Origin: an uncultured bacterium
GTDB lineage: Bacteria > Hydrogenedentota > Hydrogenedentia > Hydrogenedentales > CAILVY01
DNA length: 64,000 nucleotides
Assembly: GCA_937951485.1 (NCBI GenBank)
Contig: CALEDJ010000028.1
Span: forward strand, 1 to 64,000
Direction of reading: 5' to 3'
Under the pieces are notes generated by a model. The model did no database searches, was not told the origin of the DNA, and saw nothing but the letters and a program-made list of their open reading frames with translations. This document shows positions 18,297 to 27,067 of this stretch, piece by piece. Position 1 is the first letter of the stretch. Each line of letters starts with the position of its first letter. A program made the translations under genes and the position numbers.

Positions 18297-18822
18297 CCGC
18301 AGTGAAGCGGTCTCGGCCTATGTCGCCGTAGGCTCAAATATCGAACCCGAACGGCACATCATCCAGGCCGTGCGCATCCTGTCAGAGACGATGCCGCTGA
18401 CGGGGATTTCAACCTTTTATGTCACGCCGCCCATTGGCCGCCCGGAACAGGACGACTACCTTAACGGGATCCTGCGCATAACATGCGCGCAATCGGCGCG
18501 CGCGCTGAAGTATGATGTATTGCGTCCGATTGAGAAAGCGCTTGGCAGGATCCGGACACCGGACAAATATGCGGCGCGCACCATGGACCTTGATGTCGCC
18601 GTATTCGGTGAGATGGTAGTGGATGAACCGGACCTGGTGATTCCTGATCCAGATTTGCTGCGACGTCCCTTCCTTGCGGCGGCGCTGTTAACTCTGGAGC
18701 CGGACTTCGTCGTACCGGGAATCGGTACAGCACTGAAAGACCTGGTGGATATGGACGCGCTTCGCGGCTTGCAGCCTGCGACCGCATTTACGGACTTGCT
18801 TAAAGAAAGGTTTCTGTCATGA
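18289..18822 (+). CDS. folK: 6-hydroxymethyl-7,8-dihydropterin pyrophosphokinase
   Basis: The 177-residue enzyme transfers pyrophosphate from ATP to hydroxymethyl-dihydropterin, the step before dihydropteroate synthase. Landmarks are [53 protein letters not shown] and the Mg2+-binding signature [10 protein letters not shown], followed by [19 protein letters not shown]. Its start overlaps the folB stop and its stop shares ATGA with the folE start. The product is complete and of usual size. folP is not in this window. Confidence 0.95.
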   Translation: MPDRSEAVSAYVAVGSNIEPERHIIQAVRILSETMPLTGISTFYVTPPIGRPEQDDYLNGILRITCAQSARALKYDVLRPIEKALGRIRTPDKYAARTMDLDVAVFGEMVVDEPDLVIPDPDLLRRPFLAAALLTLEPDFVVPGIGTALKDLVDMDALRGLQPATAFTDLLKERFLS

Positions 18823-19391
18823 ATCTCGAACGGGTGGCGCGGTTGGTGCGGGAATTGCTGATGGAATTGGGGGAGGATCCCAACCGGGAAGGATTAATAA
18901 AAACGCCCATGCGCGTGGCCAAAGCCTACGAATTCCTTACGTCCGGGTATTCCAAAAACATTGATGAAATCATCAACAACGCCGTGTTCAAGTCAGAATC
19001 CAACAACATGATCATTTCGCGCGACATCGAAGTGTACAGCCTGTGCGAACACCACATGCTGCCCTTCTTCGGCAGATGCCATGTGGGCTATATTGCCCGC
19101 GAAAAGGTGATCGGGTTGAGCAAAATCGCCCGCATCGTGGATTTCTATGCGCGCCGGCTACAGATACAGGAAAGGCTCACCGCCCAGATTGCCCGCGCCG
19201 TCATGGACAACACGCAAGCGGAGGGGGTCGGCGTTGTCATCGAGTGCCAGCATCTCTGCTCCATGATGCGCGGCGTGGAAAAGCAGAACTCGGTCATGAC
19301 CACATCGTCGGTGCTCGGCAGTTTCCATGATGACCCCGCCACCCGGACGGAATTCCTGACGCTGATCTCCCGCGATATTCATCAACACTGA
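18819..19391 (+). CDS. folE: GTP cyclohydrolase I
   Basis: The 190-residue product converts GTP to 7,8-dihydroneopterin triphosphate, the first step of folate synthesis. The zinc ligands C76 and H79 ([11 protein letters not shown]) and C147 ([12 protein letters not shown]) are present, as are [17 protein letters not shown] and [11 protein letters not shown]. It is the last gene of the pterin operon, linked by a 4-base ATGA overlap to folK. Nothing unusual in length or sequence. Confidence 0.97.
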   Translation: MNLERVARLVRELLMELGEDPNREGLIKTPMRVAKAYEFLTSGYSKNIDEIINNAVFKSESNNMIISRDIEVYSLCEHHMLPFFGRCHVGYIAREKVIGLSKIARIVDFYARRLQIQERLTAQIARAVMDNTQAEGVGVVIECQHLCSMMRGVEKQNSVMTTSSVLGSFHDDPATRTEFLTLISRDIHQH

Positions 19392-19473
19392 TCGAAGTGA
19401 TTTCGTCGCGGTTTGCGGGCGCCCCGGCGGGATGCCTATACTTGCGCCCCGGAAGCAAGACCAGGAGTCGCCT

Positions 19474-20625
19474 ATGCCCATCACCCAAGTGCTGCAACCA
19501 TTGCACAACCCGTTCATGATCGCCTCGTTTGTATTGGGGTGTGTCGTGGGAAGTTTCTGCAACGTATGCATCAGCCGCTGGGCCGCGGGCGAATCGGTCA
19601 TCCGGCCCCGATCGCGATGCCCGAAATGCCTCAATGCCATCGCCTGGTACGACAACATCCCCTTGCTCAGTTGGCTGGCGCTGGGCGCAAAGTGCCGCCA
19701 TTGCGGCCAGCCCATCAGTTGGAAATATCCCTTGGTGGAGGGGCTTACCGGCGCCTTGTTCATGGCGGTATTCCGGCGCTTTGGCTTTGACATCGCCACA
19801 CCGATTTACATGGCCCTGTGCGCCGGCCTGGTCATCGTCACATTTCAGGACCTTGCCGACTGGACCATTCCCAATGAGATTACGCTGCCGGGCATTCTCG
19901 CCGGCCTCGGCGTCTCGATGCTCGCCATGGCTCAACCGGAAAGCATGCTGCGCGTCGCGGATCCCATTGACAGCCTCGACGGCATTGCCGCCGGCTGTTT
20001 CATCATCTGTCTTATGGACAGCGTCGTGGTATTGCTGTTGCGCAAACCCGGCATGGGATTCGGCGATGTGAAACTGCTGGCCATGCTCGGCGCATTCCTG
20101 GGCTGGCGCGGCGTCATCGGGACCCTGCTGATCGGATCACTTATCGGCAGCGTCTTCGGGGTGGCCATGATTCTTTATTTCCGGCGCAGACAAGATGCCG
20201 AAACGCATGAAACCTCGGATCAGCCCGCGAACTTGCAGGATGCGCCCATAGACCCCGTCGCTGCCGCCGCATTGGGCGCCTGCACGGTTTATCTGGCCGC
20301 CCGTTGCTTCTATTCCCTGACAAATGAAGACATGATGCCGTCTGAGTTGCGCCGGATTCTGATCATTGCAGCGGCCATCGTGACAGCCTTCGCCCTGATC
20401 GTGTCCGGCATCTCGCTTTCGCTCTACGCCCGGCAACGGAAAACCGCCTCGGGAAAACACCCATCTCGCATCGCGGAACATCTGGAAGGCGGCGCGCAGG
20501 AGGAAGACCTGGAAATCACCTTGCAGGGACACTATCTCCCGTTTGGCCCTTATCTGGCCGCCGGCGGCATTCTGTTCCTCTTCTTTGGGCCGGAATTATA
20601 CCAATGGTATACCGCAACGTTGTGA
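19474..20625 (+). CDS. Prepilin peptidase (A24 family)
   Basis: From the ATG at 19474 (CAGGAG upstream) the product is 383 residues and very hydrophobic. The N-terminal methyltransferase domain has GSFCNVCISR and four zinc cysteines (C49, C52, C74, C77 in CPKC and CRHC). The peptidase aspartates are D126 in FQDLADWTIPNEIT and D198 in GFGDVKLLAML. It cleaves and N-methylates type IV prepilins or type II pseudopilins at the inner membrane. The C-terminal hundred or so residues, with extra membrane segments and a charged loop, extend beyond the usual end. No pilin genes are adjacent. Confidence 0.92.
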   Translation: MPITQVLQPLHNPFMIASFVLGCVVGSFCNVCISRWAAGESVIRPRSRCPKCLNAIAWYDNIPLLSWLALGAKCRHCGQPISWKYPLVEGLTGALFMAVFRRFGFDIATPIYMALCAGLVIVTFQDLADWTIPNEITLPGILAGLGVSMLAMAQPESMLRVADPIDSLDGIAAGCFIICLMDSVVVLLLRKPGMGFGDVKLLAMLGAFLGWRGVIGTLLIGSLIGSVFGVAMILYFRRRQDAETHETSDQPANLQDAPIDPVAAAALGACTVYLAARCFYSLTNEDMMPSELRRILIIAAAIVTAFALIVSGISLSLYARQRKTASGKHPSRIAEHLEGGAQEEDLEITLQGHYLPFGPYLAAGGILFLFFGPELYQWYTATL

Positions 20626-20664
20626 TTGGCAGCCAACAAATGATTGCGTGTCAAAGGAGTATTC

Positions 20665-21651
20665 ATGATGGCGGAATTGCCGGAATTCATGCGTCGTCTT
20701 GACGCCATTGCCGGGGGTTTTCAACGTTCCAAAATATTGTTCACCGCCTTGAAGGGCGGCGTCTTCACCCTCTTGGAAAACCCGATGACGGCGGCGGAAG
20801 TCGCCGCGCGATTGGGATGGGATGAACGCGGAACCCGGATGCTCCTGAACGGCCTGATCGCGCTGGACCTGGCGGACAAGGACAATCAAGGTCGTTACCG
20901 CAACGCGCCCATCGCCTCGGCATGCCTGATCCCTGGCGCTCCAATGGACCAGACGGCCATTCTCAACCACAAGGCGAACGGATGGGAAGCATGGGCGCAC
21001 TTGGATGAACTGGTGCGCACCGGTAAGCCGTATCCGCGCGGTGATCGAAACGACGAACAAGTGCGCGCCTTTATTTGCGGGATGAAAAACATCGCCGTGG
21101 AAAGCGCAAACGCCATGGTCGAGGCGGTGGACATTGCCGCATGCAGAAACATGCTCGACCTGGGCGGGGGACCGGGCGTCTATTCGCACGCATGCCTCCG
21201 GAAAGTTCCGGCTTTGCGCGCGACGGTCTTCGACTTGCCGGAGGTGATCCCCATCGCAACAGAAGAGGCTTCAGCAGCAGGATTGCTGGACAGAATGCAT
21301 TTCGTCGCAGGCGATCTCACCAAAGACCCGCTCGGAACAGGGTATGACTTGGTATTGGTCTCCAATATTATCCATTCATATGGCCCTGAGATGAACCAAC
21401 TGTTGATCAAAAAATGCCACCAGGCGCTTATTCCAGGCGGCATGCTGATTATCAAAGACTTCCTTTTGGATGATGATCAAAAAGGCCCCGCCTTTGGCCT
21501 GGTCTTCGCTCTGCATATGTTCGTTCATACGGACGAAGGCGACACATACGCTGTGGAAACAGTCCGCAAATGGACCCTTGAGGCAGGATTCTCGGATGGA
21601 AAACTCGTGGAACTCACACCGCAAACGCGCATGTGGATCGTCAGAAAATGA
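20665..21651 (+). CDS. SAM-dependent O-methyltransferase, plant-OMT/hydroxyindole type
   Basis: The 328-residue product has an N-terminal dimerisation/winged-helix region (FQRSKILFTALKGGVFTLL, AAEVAARLGWDERGTRMLLN) and a C-terminal class I methyltransferase fold: MLDLGGGPGVYSHACL (SAM motif I), VFDLPEVIPIA, LVLVSNIIHSYGPE and LIPGGMLIIKDFLLDDD. Relatives methylate hydroxyl groups on small aromatic or polyketide substrates. AAGGAG lies 5 bases before the ATG at 20665 and 8 before a second ATG at 20668; either may be used. No biosynthetic partners are adjacent, so the substrate is unknown. Confidence 0.85.
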   Translation: MMAELPEFMRRLDAIAGGFQRSKILFTALKGGVFTLLENPMTAAEVAARLGWDERGTRMLLNGLIALDLADKDNQGRYRNAPIASACLIPGAPMDQTAILNHKANGWEAWAHLDELVRTGKPYPRGDRNDEQVRAFICGMKNIAVESANAMVEAVDIAACRNMLDLGGGPGVYSHACLRKVPALRATVFDLPEVIPIATEEASAAGLLDRMHFVAGDLTKDPLGTGYDLVLVSNIIHSYGPEMNQLLIKKCHQALIPGGMLIIKDFLLDDDQKGPAFGLVFALHMFVHTDEGDTYAVETVRKWTLEAGFSDGKLVELTPQTRMWIVRK

Positions 21652-21720
21652 TCATTCCCCGCGTAGTCTGCGCGGCTACCGGGTCTATGATTGCGGAAGG
21701 CGATGTGACGTCCGCCTGGG

Positions 21721-21810
21721 TTAGAAAAAAAGCCCGAGCAGATTCAGGATCAACTGAACAAGTTGAAGCACTTGAATGATGGATGCAATCACGGCTGCTA
21801 CGGCTTCCAT
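21721..21810 (-). CDS. 29-residue hydrophobic peptide, unknown
   Basis: A short minus-strand frame starts with ATG at 21810 and ends with TAA at 21721. The ATG lies about 5 bases after AAAGGAGAGG, one of the best Shine-Dalgarno sequences in the window. The peptide is almost wholly hydrophobic with a few Gln and Asn, beginning MEAVAAVIASIIQVLQ and ending LLGLFF, and would form one membrane helix. Size and make-up resemble type I toxin peptides, small membrane regulators or amphipathic secreted peptides, but I cannot assign it. It lies in a 515-bp gap beside a MITE-like inverted repeat. Confidence 0.55.
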   Translation of the reverse strand: MEAVAAVIASIIQVLQLVQLILNLLGLFF

Positions 21811-21894
21811 GGTCCTCTCCTTTGTTCTGTGGCAAACCTGCATTAATCAGCGGTAGTATAACTCAGGCGGACCAACGAAATCGAGTTGTACCAC

Positions 21895-21994
21895 GAGGCA
21901 TTTGCGAAATGGGCGTTTCAAACCTCAATTCCATCAAAAATCCCGGATATTTCCTGCGCTTAAACGCAAAAATCGTCCATTTCGCAAATGCCTC
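21895..21994. repeat. 100-bp MITE-like inverted repeat
   Basis: GAGGCATTTGCGAAATGG (21895-21912) and CCATTTCGCAAATGCCTC (21977-21994) form a perfect 18-bp inverted repeat around a 64-bp AT-richer core. This is the form of a small non-autonomous transposable element or an IS end pair. No transposase is encoded. Confidence 0.65.
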
Positions 21995-22053
21995 TACCAC
22001 AACATCCCACCCACATCTGTTTTGGTGAGCCAATAAACTGTCGGCTTCAATGC

Positions 22054-22083
22054 TTGGCATCTTCTATAAGGCTGTGGTATAAA
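22054..22083 (+). promoter_or_regulatory. Sigma70-type promoter of the propeller protein gene
   Basis: TTGGCA (22054-22059) and TATAAA (22078-22083) are spaced by 18 bp, about 85 bp upstream of the GTG start at 22167. Confidence 0.6.
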
Positions 22084-22166
22084 AACGCCTCCATGTCTGT
22101 TCATCATGGGGCACTATGCGAAAGAAAACGATGGAAAGTGGCCACATGGGGAAAAGGAGGTTCAAC

Positions 22167-24503
22167 GTGTCTGGATTGACGTATGCATCTGCGACGGTGT
22201 TGCTGGCGCTTGGCGTCGCCGTTTCGGCATTGGCGGAACAGCCGCCCGCAAAAATCGGTCGGTTCCCCCAGGAAGTGACAACGCGCTTCGGCGAAGCCGA
22301 AGGGTTGCCCTCATCTAATGTATTGTCGGTGCGCATAGGCTCCGACGGTCAGGTCTATGCCATCACAGACCGGGGCGCAGCCCGCTTCACAGGCGAGACA
22401 TGGGAAGTGCTGCCCACCCCGCACGCTGAAAATCATCTGATTCAGTCGCTGTTTGTGGCGCAGATTGAACGGCTGTTTCCGAAAGACCTGACCGACGCGG
22501 CGCATCAGCCCGCCATGCTGCCGGCGGCCACCGTGCCCAACAACCGCTTCCGCGATGCAGTGATCCGGGATGGCGCGATCTATATCGCGACGGAAACCGG
22601 ATTGCGGCGCGAGGCCGCCTTTGAACCGGCGCGCGAACTGCTGCGGGATTGCGTCGTTCATCAATTGGCCATCGGCCCGGACAAGCGCCTCGCTGCGGCG
22701 ACCTCCGCCGGATTGATGCTCGAAGTGGAGGAAGACGTATTTGACACGGCATTGATAGAGGATGACATGGGCCGCCGCTGGGCCGTGTCGGACGTCCGTG
22801 CCGTCGCGTATAGCAGCGAGGGACGTCTGTGGTTTGCCACGCGCGCCGGCGTGGGCTGCCGCACTGACGAAGGCTGGCAACTCTACACGCCTGCGGAAGG
22901 CCTGCCATACAACGATTTCACCTGGATGACAGCAGGTCAGGACGGCATCGTCTGGTTCGCCACCCGCATGGGCGCGATCCGATTTGACGGCAAAAAGTGG
23001 GATTATCGCCAAGGCTTTGCTTATCTTCCGAATGATCATGTGCGAAACGTCATCGTTACCCCCGACGGGTCCGTCTGGTTCGCCACCCCCCAAGGTGTCA
23101 GCCGCATCACATATCCCATGATGACCCTCGCGGAAAAAGCCGCGTTCTACAACGAGGAAATTGACAAATACATCAAGCGAACGCCTTTCGGATACACCTC
23201 GGAAGTGCGGTTGGCGCGTCCCGGCGACAAGAGTGAAATCATTTACACTGACAGCGACAACGACGGCCTCTGGACCGCCATGTACGGTGCGGCGCAGTGT
23301 TTCGCCTATGCGGCGACCCAAAATCCCCAATCGAAGGAGCGCGCAAAACAGGCATTCGAGGCATTGCGTTTCCTGCAGGTGGTCACCCAGGACTGTGAAT
23401 ACAGCCCCCCCAAGGGCTACGTCGCACGAACGATATTGCCGGCGGACGGCCCCGATCCCAACGAAGGCCGACTGGAACGCGACCGGCAGCATCGGGCGAC
23501 CAACGATTCCCTCTGGAAAGTCTATGAACCGCGTTGGCCAAAAAGCGCCGACGGCAAATGGTATTGGAAGAGCGACACCAGTTCCGACGAACTGGATGGT
23601 CACTATTTTTTCTATCCACTCTATTACGATCTGGTCGCGGACACAGAAGAAGAGAAGGCGCGGGTGCGCGAGGTGGTCCGTGATCTGACCGACCACCTGA
23701 TCGAACATGGCTTCAATCTGGTGGATTTCGATGGCACGCCCACGCGGTGGGGAGTTTATTCGCCGGAATTACTCAATCATGACCCGAACTGGTGGGTCGA
23801 GCGCGGGCTGAAATCCCTGAGCATCCTTTCCTATCTCGCCGTGGCCGAACACATGACTGGCGACCCCAAGTATGGCCGGGCGGCGCGGGAATTGATTGAT
23901 GTGCACGGCTATCGGACAAACGCCATGTTTCCAAAAATGCAGTTCGGCTTCGGTTCCGGCAACCAGTCCGACGACGAAATGGCGTTCATGTGTTTCTATA
24001 ACCTGCTGAAATACACCAAAGACCCGTTGCTCCGCGATATGATGCTCCTCTCGTGTTATGCCTACTGGACGATTGTGTCCCCGGAGATGAATCCCCTCTT
24101 CAATTTCATCTATGCGGTCTTCGGGCGGGGCGCGAAACACACCAACCCGTGGGGCACGCATCGTATTGACCCATGGCAGGGCTGGCTCGACGATTCCATC
24201 GAAACACTTAAAGGCTTTCCGCTCGACCGCGTGAACTGGGGCCGGAAAAACAGCCATCGCCTGGACATCATCCTGCTTCCCCGGCAACAGGCCAGCGAAC
24301 CTACCGAGTTTCCGCGCAGAGACCGGGGCTATCGCAACAACGGCAAGGTGCTGCCGGTGGAAAACCGTTTCTTCGGGCATTGGAATACAGACCCATGGCG
24401 CCTGGACTATGGCGGCGACGGCCGGGAACTTGCCGGCGGCACCGTCTTCCTGCTCCCGTATTACATGGGGCTGTATCACGGCTTCATTGAGGAAACCGAG
24501 TAA
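22167..24503 (+). CDS. Secreted protein: regulator-type propeller repeats plus large C-terminal domain
   Basis: The 778-residue product starts at GTG, six bases after a strong AAGGAGG, and has a signal peptide (ASATVLLALGVAVSALAEQ). Residues of about 25-330 carry beta-propeller repeats of the two-component-regulator type, with signatures such as GRLWFATRAGVGC, GIVWFATRMGAIRFDGK and GSVWFATPQGVSRI. The remaining 450 residues are rich in Trp/Tyr and helices (DNDGLWTAMYGAAQCFAYA, YFFYPLYYDLVADTEEE) and look like an alpha/alpha-barrel as in glycoside-processing enzymes; I do not recognise a catalytic motif. There is no transmembrane anchor or kinase. Possibly a polysaccharide-binding or -processing exoprotein (inference). 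Confidence 0.7.
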   Translation: MSGLTYASATVLLALGVAVSALAEQPPAKIGRFPQEVTTRFGEAEGLPSSNVLSVRIGSDGQVYAITDRGAARFTGETWEVLPTPHAENHLIQSLFVAQIERLFPKDLTDAAHQPAMLPAATVPNNRFRDAVIRDGAIYIATETGLRREAAFEPARELLRDCVVHQLAIGPDKRLAAATSAGLMLEVEEDVFDTALIEDDMGRRWAVSDVRAVAYSSEGRLWFATRAGVGCRTDEGWQLYTPAEGLPYNDFTWMTAGQDGIVWFATRMGAIRFDGKKWDYRQGFAYLPNDHVRNVIVTPDGSVWFATPQGVSRITYPMMTLAEKAAFYNEEIDKYIKRTPFGYTSEVRLARPGDKSEIIYTDSDNDGLWTAMYGAAQCFAYAATQNPQSKERAKQAFEALRFLQVVTQDCEYSPPKGYVARTILPADGPDPNEGRLERDRQHRATNDSLWKVYEPRWPKSADGKWYWKSDTSSDELDGHYFFYPLYYDLVADTEEEKARVREVVRDLTDHLIEHGFNLVDFDGTPTRWGVYSPELLNHDPNWWVERGLKSLSILSYLAVAEHMTGDPKYGRAARELIDVHGYRTNAMFPKMQFGFGSGNQSDDEMAFMCFYNLLKYTKDPLLRDMMLLSCYAYWTIVSPEMNPLFNFIYAVFGRGAKHTNPWGTHRIDPWQGWLDDSIETLKGFPLDRVNWGRKNSHRLDIILLPRQQASEPTEFPRRDRGYRNNGKVLPVENRFFGHWNTDPWRLDYGGDGRELAGGTVFLLPYYMGLYHGFIEETE

Positions 24504-24544
24504 GCCCCATGGCAATAGTCAACGTTATTCAACTGCCGGCAACG

Positions 24545-24573
24545 GTGTTGTACAAATCCATTTTGGACAACAC
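24545..24573. promoter_or_regulatory. Imperfect palindrome, possible operator or hairpin
   Basis: GTGTTGTACAAA (24545-24556) and TTTGGACAACAC (24562-24573) are reverse complements with one mismatch. It lies 41 bp after the propeller gene stop, without a T run, so an operator or processing hairpin is more likely than a terminator. Confidence 0.4.
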
Positions 24574-24598
24574 TGCGTCCCTTTCAAAACGCCACCTC

Positions 24599-24618
24599 TT
24601 TGGAGTGCGCACTCCAAA
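24599..24618. promoter_or_regulatory. Perfect 20-bp palindrome upstream of the ABC operon
   Basis: TTTGGAGTGCGCACTCCAAA is a perfect dyad 126 bp upstream of the binding-protein gene start. Size and symmetry fit a dimeric repressor operator (for example LacI-like), though no regulator gene is adjacent. A half-copy, TTTGGAGTGCGC, recurs near 55633. Confidence 0.5.
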
Positions 24619-24743
24619 ATCCACCAACATCACCATGGGAGGATTCCATCGGCCCCTCGCACACGGTTTCTGAATTTGGATGGCGCGTGAGACTGAATCC
24701 CGGTGGAGATGCGCTGTGTAATCCAGTATATTGGCGAGTGGAC

Positions 24744-26177
24744 ATGCGAGATATCATTAAACATATCAACGATGCGATCGTTGTCAGGGACAGCCTGATA
24801 TATCTAATTGCAATTCCAGCCTGTATCGTTCCGGCCCTGCTGCTCTGGCCGCGGACGGCCGGAACCGGCGCGGAGCGCCGCGCAGCGGCGCAAGGCAGGA
24901 CCGTCATCGTGTACTGGGACCGCCATTCCGGCCACGAGCATGAGTCCCGGCGCGTGCTGATAGAAGAATTCAACGAAAGCCAGAATGAAGTCCATGTGCG
25001 GACGCTGCCCATCGGCTATAACGCGCTGATGGAAAAGACGCTGACCTCCACGGCGGGCGGCGCGCCGCCCGATGTGCTCTCGGTGGATGGCGGTATCATG
25101 GCGCAGTTGGCGGCGCAGGGGCTTTTCATGCCGCTGGATGACCTGATCGCGGAGGTGCCGATCCTCAACCCCGACGCCTTCATGCCGCACATCTGGGACA
25201 TGGTCTGTTTCGACGGTCACGTCTGGGCCATCCCAACCACGACGGACACCTACTGTCTGCTGTGGAACAAGAGCGCGTTCCGGCGCGCTGGACTCGACCC
25301 CGAACGCCCCCCGCAAACCTTGAAGGAACTCGAAGAATATGCCGCAAAACTGACCATTCGCGCCCCGTCCGGCGCGATTGAACAGATGGGGTTTCTGCCC
25401 TGGCTGCCCTGGGACCAGAGTTTCATGTGGGGCGTGCTTTTCGGCGGCCAATGGTACAACGAAGAAACCGGCCTTGTGGAGACGGGCAGCGATCCCGCCA
25501 TCATTGCCTCGCTTGCCTGGCAACAGAGTTTTACGATTGACCCTTCCTCGGACAACAATCCGCCCTATGCTTTGCCCGCCGAGCGCATTCAATCATTTAC
25601 GCGCGGCATCGGCGACTACATGAGCGCGAACAACCCCTTCTATTCCGGTAAGGTGGCGATGATTTCCGAGGGGGAGTGGCAGGTGACGTTTATTCCGAAA
25701 TATGCGCCGGGGCTGGACTGGGGCGTCGCGCCCCTGCCACAGCCGGAGGGCGTTCCCCCAATTGCCTTTGGACCAACGTGCGTGGCGGATGTGATCCCCG
25801 TGACCGCGCGCAATCCCGAAGCGGCGAAAAAATTCCTGCGCTGGTTCTACAGTCCCCGTCCGGACGGAAGGCCGTCTCCCGCCAGCGACTACAACCATGC
25901 GATTCACAACATCCCGCCGCGCACGGAGGAGGCATTGCAGGACCGCTTCACGGCGCATCCCAAGTTCCGGGTTTTTGTGGAACAATTGCTGCACCGGCCC
26001 GTCGAAGCCTATCCGGTGACGCCTTGCACCCAGTTTCTCACTGACACCATCGGCCGCTTTCGCGAATGGGTGGTCTTTCGCCGCATGACGCCGGAAGAGG
26101 CGGCGATGGCCATTGAAACATTGGTCAACCGGGAACTGGAGCGCACCCGCGCGCTCCTGGAAAGGCGCAGGCCATGA
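24744..26177 (+). CDS. Sugar ABC transporter substrate-binding protein (CUT1)
   Basis: The 477-residue product has an N-terminal hydrophobic segment (DSLIYLIAIPACIVPALLLW) acting as an uncleaved anchor or signal, then a family 1 extracellular solute-binding fold: VIVYWDRHSGHE, RVLIEEFNESQNEVHV, ALMEKTLTSTAGGAPPDV, MPLDDLIAEVP and AIPTTTDTYCLLWNKSAF. It would deliver an oligosaccharide or glycoside to the two permeases that follow, with which it overlaps (ATGA). The start at 24744 has only a weak ribosome site; the frame is open upstream. The ligand cannot be told from sequence. Confidence 0.88.
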   Translation: MRDIIKHINDAIVVRDSLIYLIAIPACIVPALLLWPRTAGTGAERRAAAQGRTVIVYWDRHSGHEHESRRVLIEEFNESQNEVHVRTLPIGYNALMEKTLTSTAGGAPPDVLSVDGGIMAQLAAQGLFMPLDDLIAEVPILNPDAFMPHIWDMVCFDGHVWAIPTTTDTYCLLWNKSAFRRAGLDPERPPQTLKELEEYAAKLTIRAPSGAIEQMGFLPWLPWDQSFMWGVLFGGQWYNEETGLVETGSDPAIIASLAWQQSFTIDPSSDNNPPYALPAERIQSFTRGIGDYMSANNPFYSGKVAMISEGEWQVTFIPKYAPGLDWGVAPLPQPEGVPPIAFGPTCVADVIPVTARNPEAAKKFLRWFYSPRPDGRPSPASDYNHAIHNIPPRTEEALQDRFTAHPKFRVFVEQLLHRPVEAYPVTPCTQFLTDTIGRFREWVVFRRMTPEEAAMAIETLVNRELERTRALLERRRP

Positions 26178-27067
26178 CCCGCAGGGAACGACTTCATCTG
26201 CGCAATGGCCTGTTGTTCGCCGCGCCCTGGGTCGTTGGCTTTCTCTTCTTTCAGTTGTACCCGCTGCTGATGAGCGTCTATTTTAGTTTCACGGACTATA
26301 ACGTGGTGCATCCGCCGGTATGGGCGGGTCTCGACAATTACCGCGAACTGTTCTTCGACGACCCACTGTTCTGGAAGGCGCTGTACAACACTCTCTATTT
26401 CACTGTCTTTTCCGTGCCGTTGAGCCTGGTCTTCAGCCTCTCCATTGCCATGCTCCTGAACCGGAAGATTCCCGGCATGTCCGTTTTCCGCACCGTCTTC
26501 TTCCTGCCGAGCATCGTGCCCATCGTCGCATCATCCGTGTTGTGGTTATGGGTCCTAAACCCGGAAAGCGGGCTTATCAACAGCCTGTTGCAGCAATTCC
26601 TCGGCATCCAGGGACCGGGCTGGCTGGCGGATGCGCGCTGGGCCAAGCCGTCACTCGTCTTGATGAGCCTGTGGGGCATCGGCGGCGCGATGGTAATCTT
26701 TCTGGCGGGGCTGGCGGAAGTCCCGCAGACCCTCTATGAAGTCGCCGAACTCGACGGCGCAGGCCGCTGGGCGAAGTTCCGCAATGTCACCCTGCCCATG
26801 CTCACGCCCACTATCCTCTTCAACCTCGTCATGGGCATGATCGGCGCGTTCCAGTATTTCACGCAGGTCTATGTCATGACCGGCGGCACAGGTTCGCCGA
26901 TGGACAGCACGATGTTCTACGCGCTGTACATGTATCGCATGTCCTTTTACTATCTGCGCATGGGCTACGCCTCGGCGATGGCATGGATGTTGTTCGTCGT
27001 AATTCTCACAGCCACCATCAGCGTGCTGATTTCCTCAAAGCGGTGGGTCTATTATCATGGCGACTGA
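26174..27067 (+). CDS. Sugar ABC transporter permease, MalF/UgpA type
   Basis: The 297-residue inner-membrane protein has six expected helices, starting RNGLLFAAPWVVGFLFFQLYP, a shape standard for CUT1 permeases. The cytoplasmic EAA loop that contacts the ATPase reads YEVAELDGAGRWAKFRNVTL. ATG overlaps the stop of the binding-protein gene by 4 bases, and its 3' end overlaps the second permease by 11, so all three are one operon. No ATPase gene is nearby, so a shared MsmX/UgpC-type ATPase elsewhere in the genome is likely. Confidence 0.93.
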   Translation: MTRRERLHLRNGLLFAAPWVVGFLFFQLYPLLMSVYFSFTDYNVVHPPVWAGLDNYRELFFDDPLFWKALYNTLYFTVFSVPLSLVFSLSIAMLLNRKIPGMSVFRTVFFLPSIVPIVASSVLWLWVLNPESGLINSLLQQFLGIQGPGWLADARWAKPSLVLMSLWGIGGAMVIFLAGLAEVPQTLYEVAELDGAGRWAKFRNVTLPMLTPTILFNLVMGMIGAFQYFTQVYVMTGGTGSPMDSTMFYALYMYRMSFYYLRMGYASAMAWMLFVVILTATISVLISSKRWVYYHGD

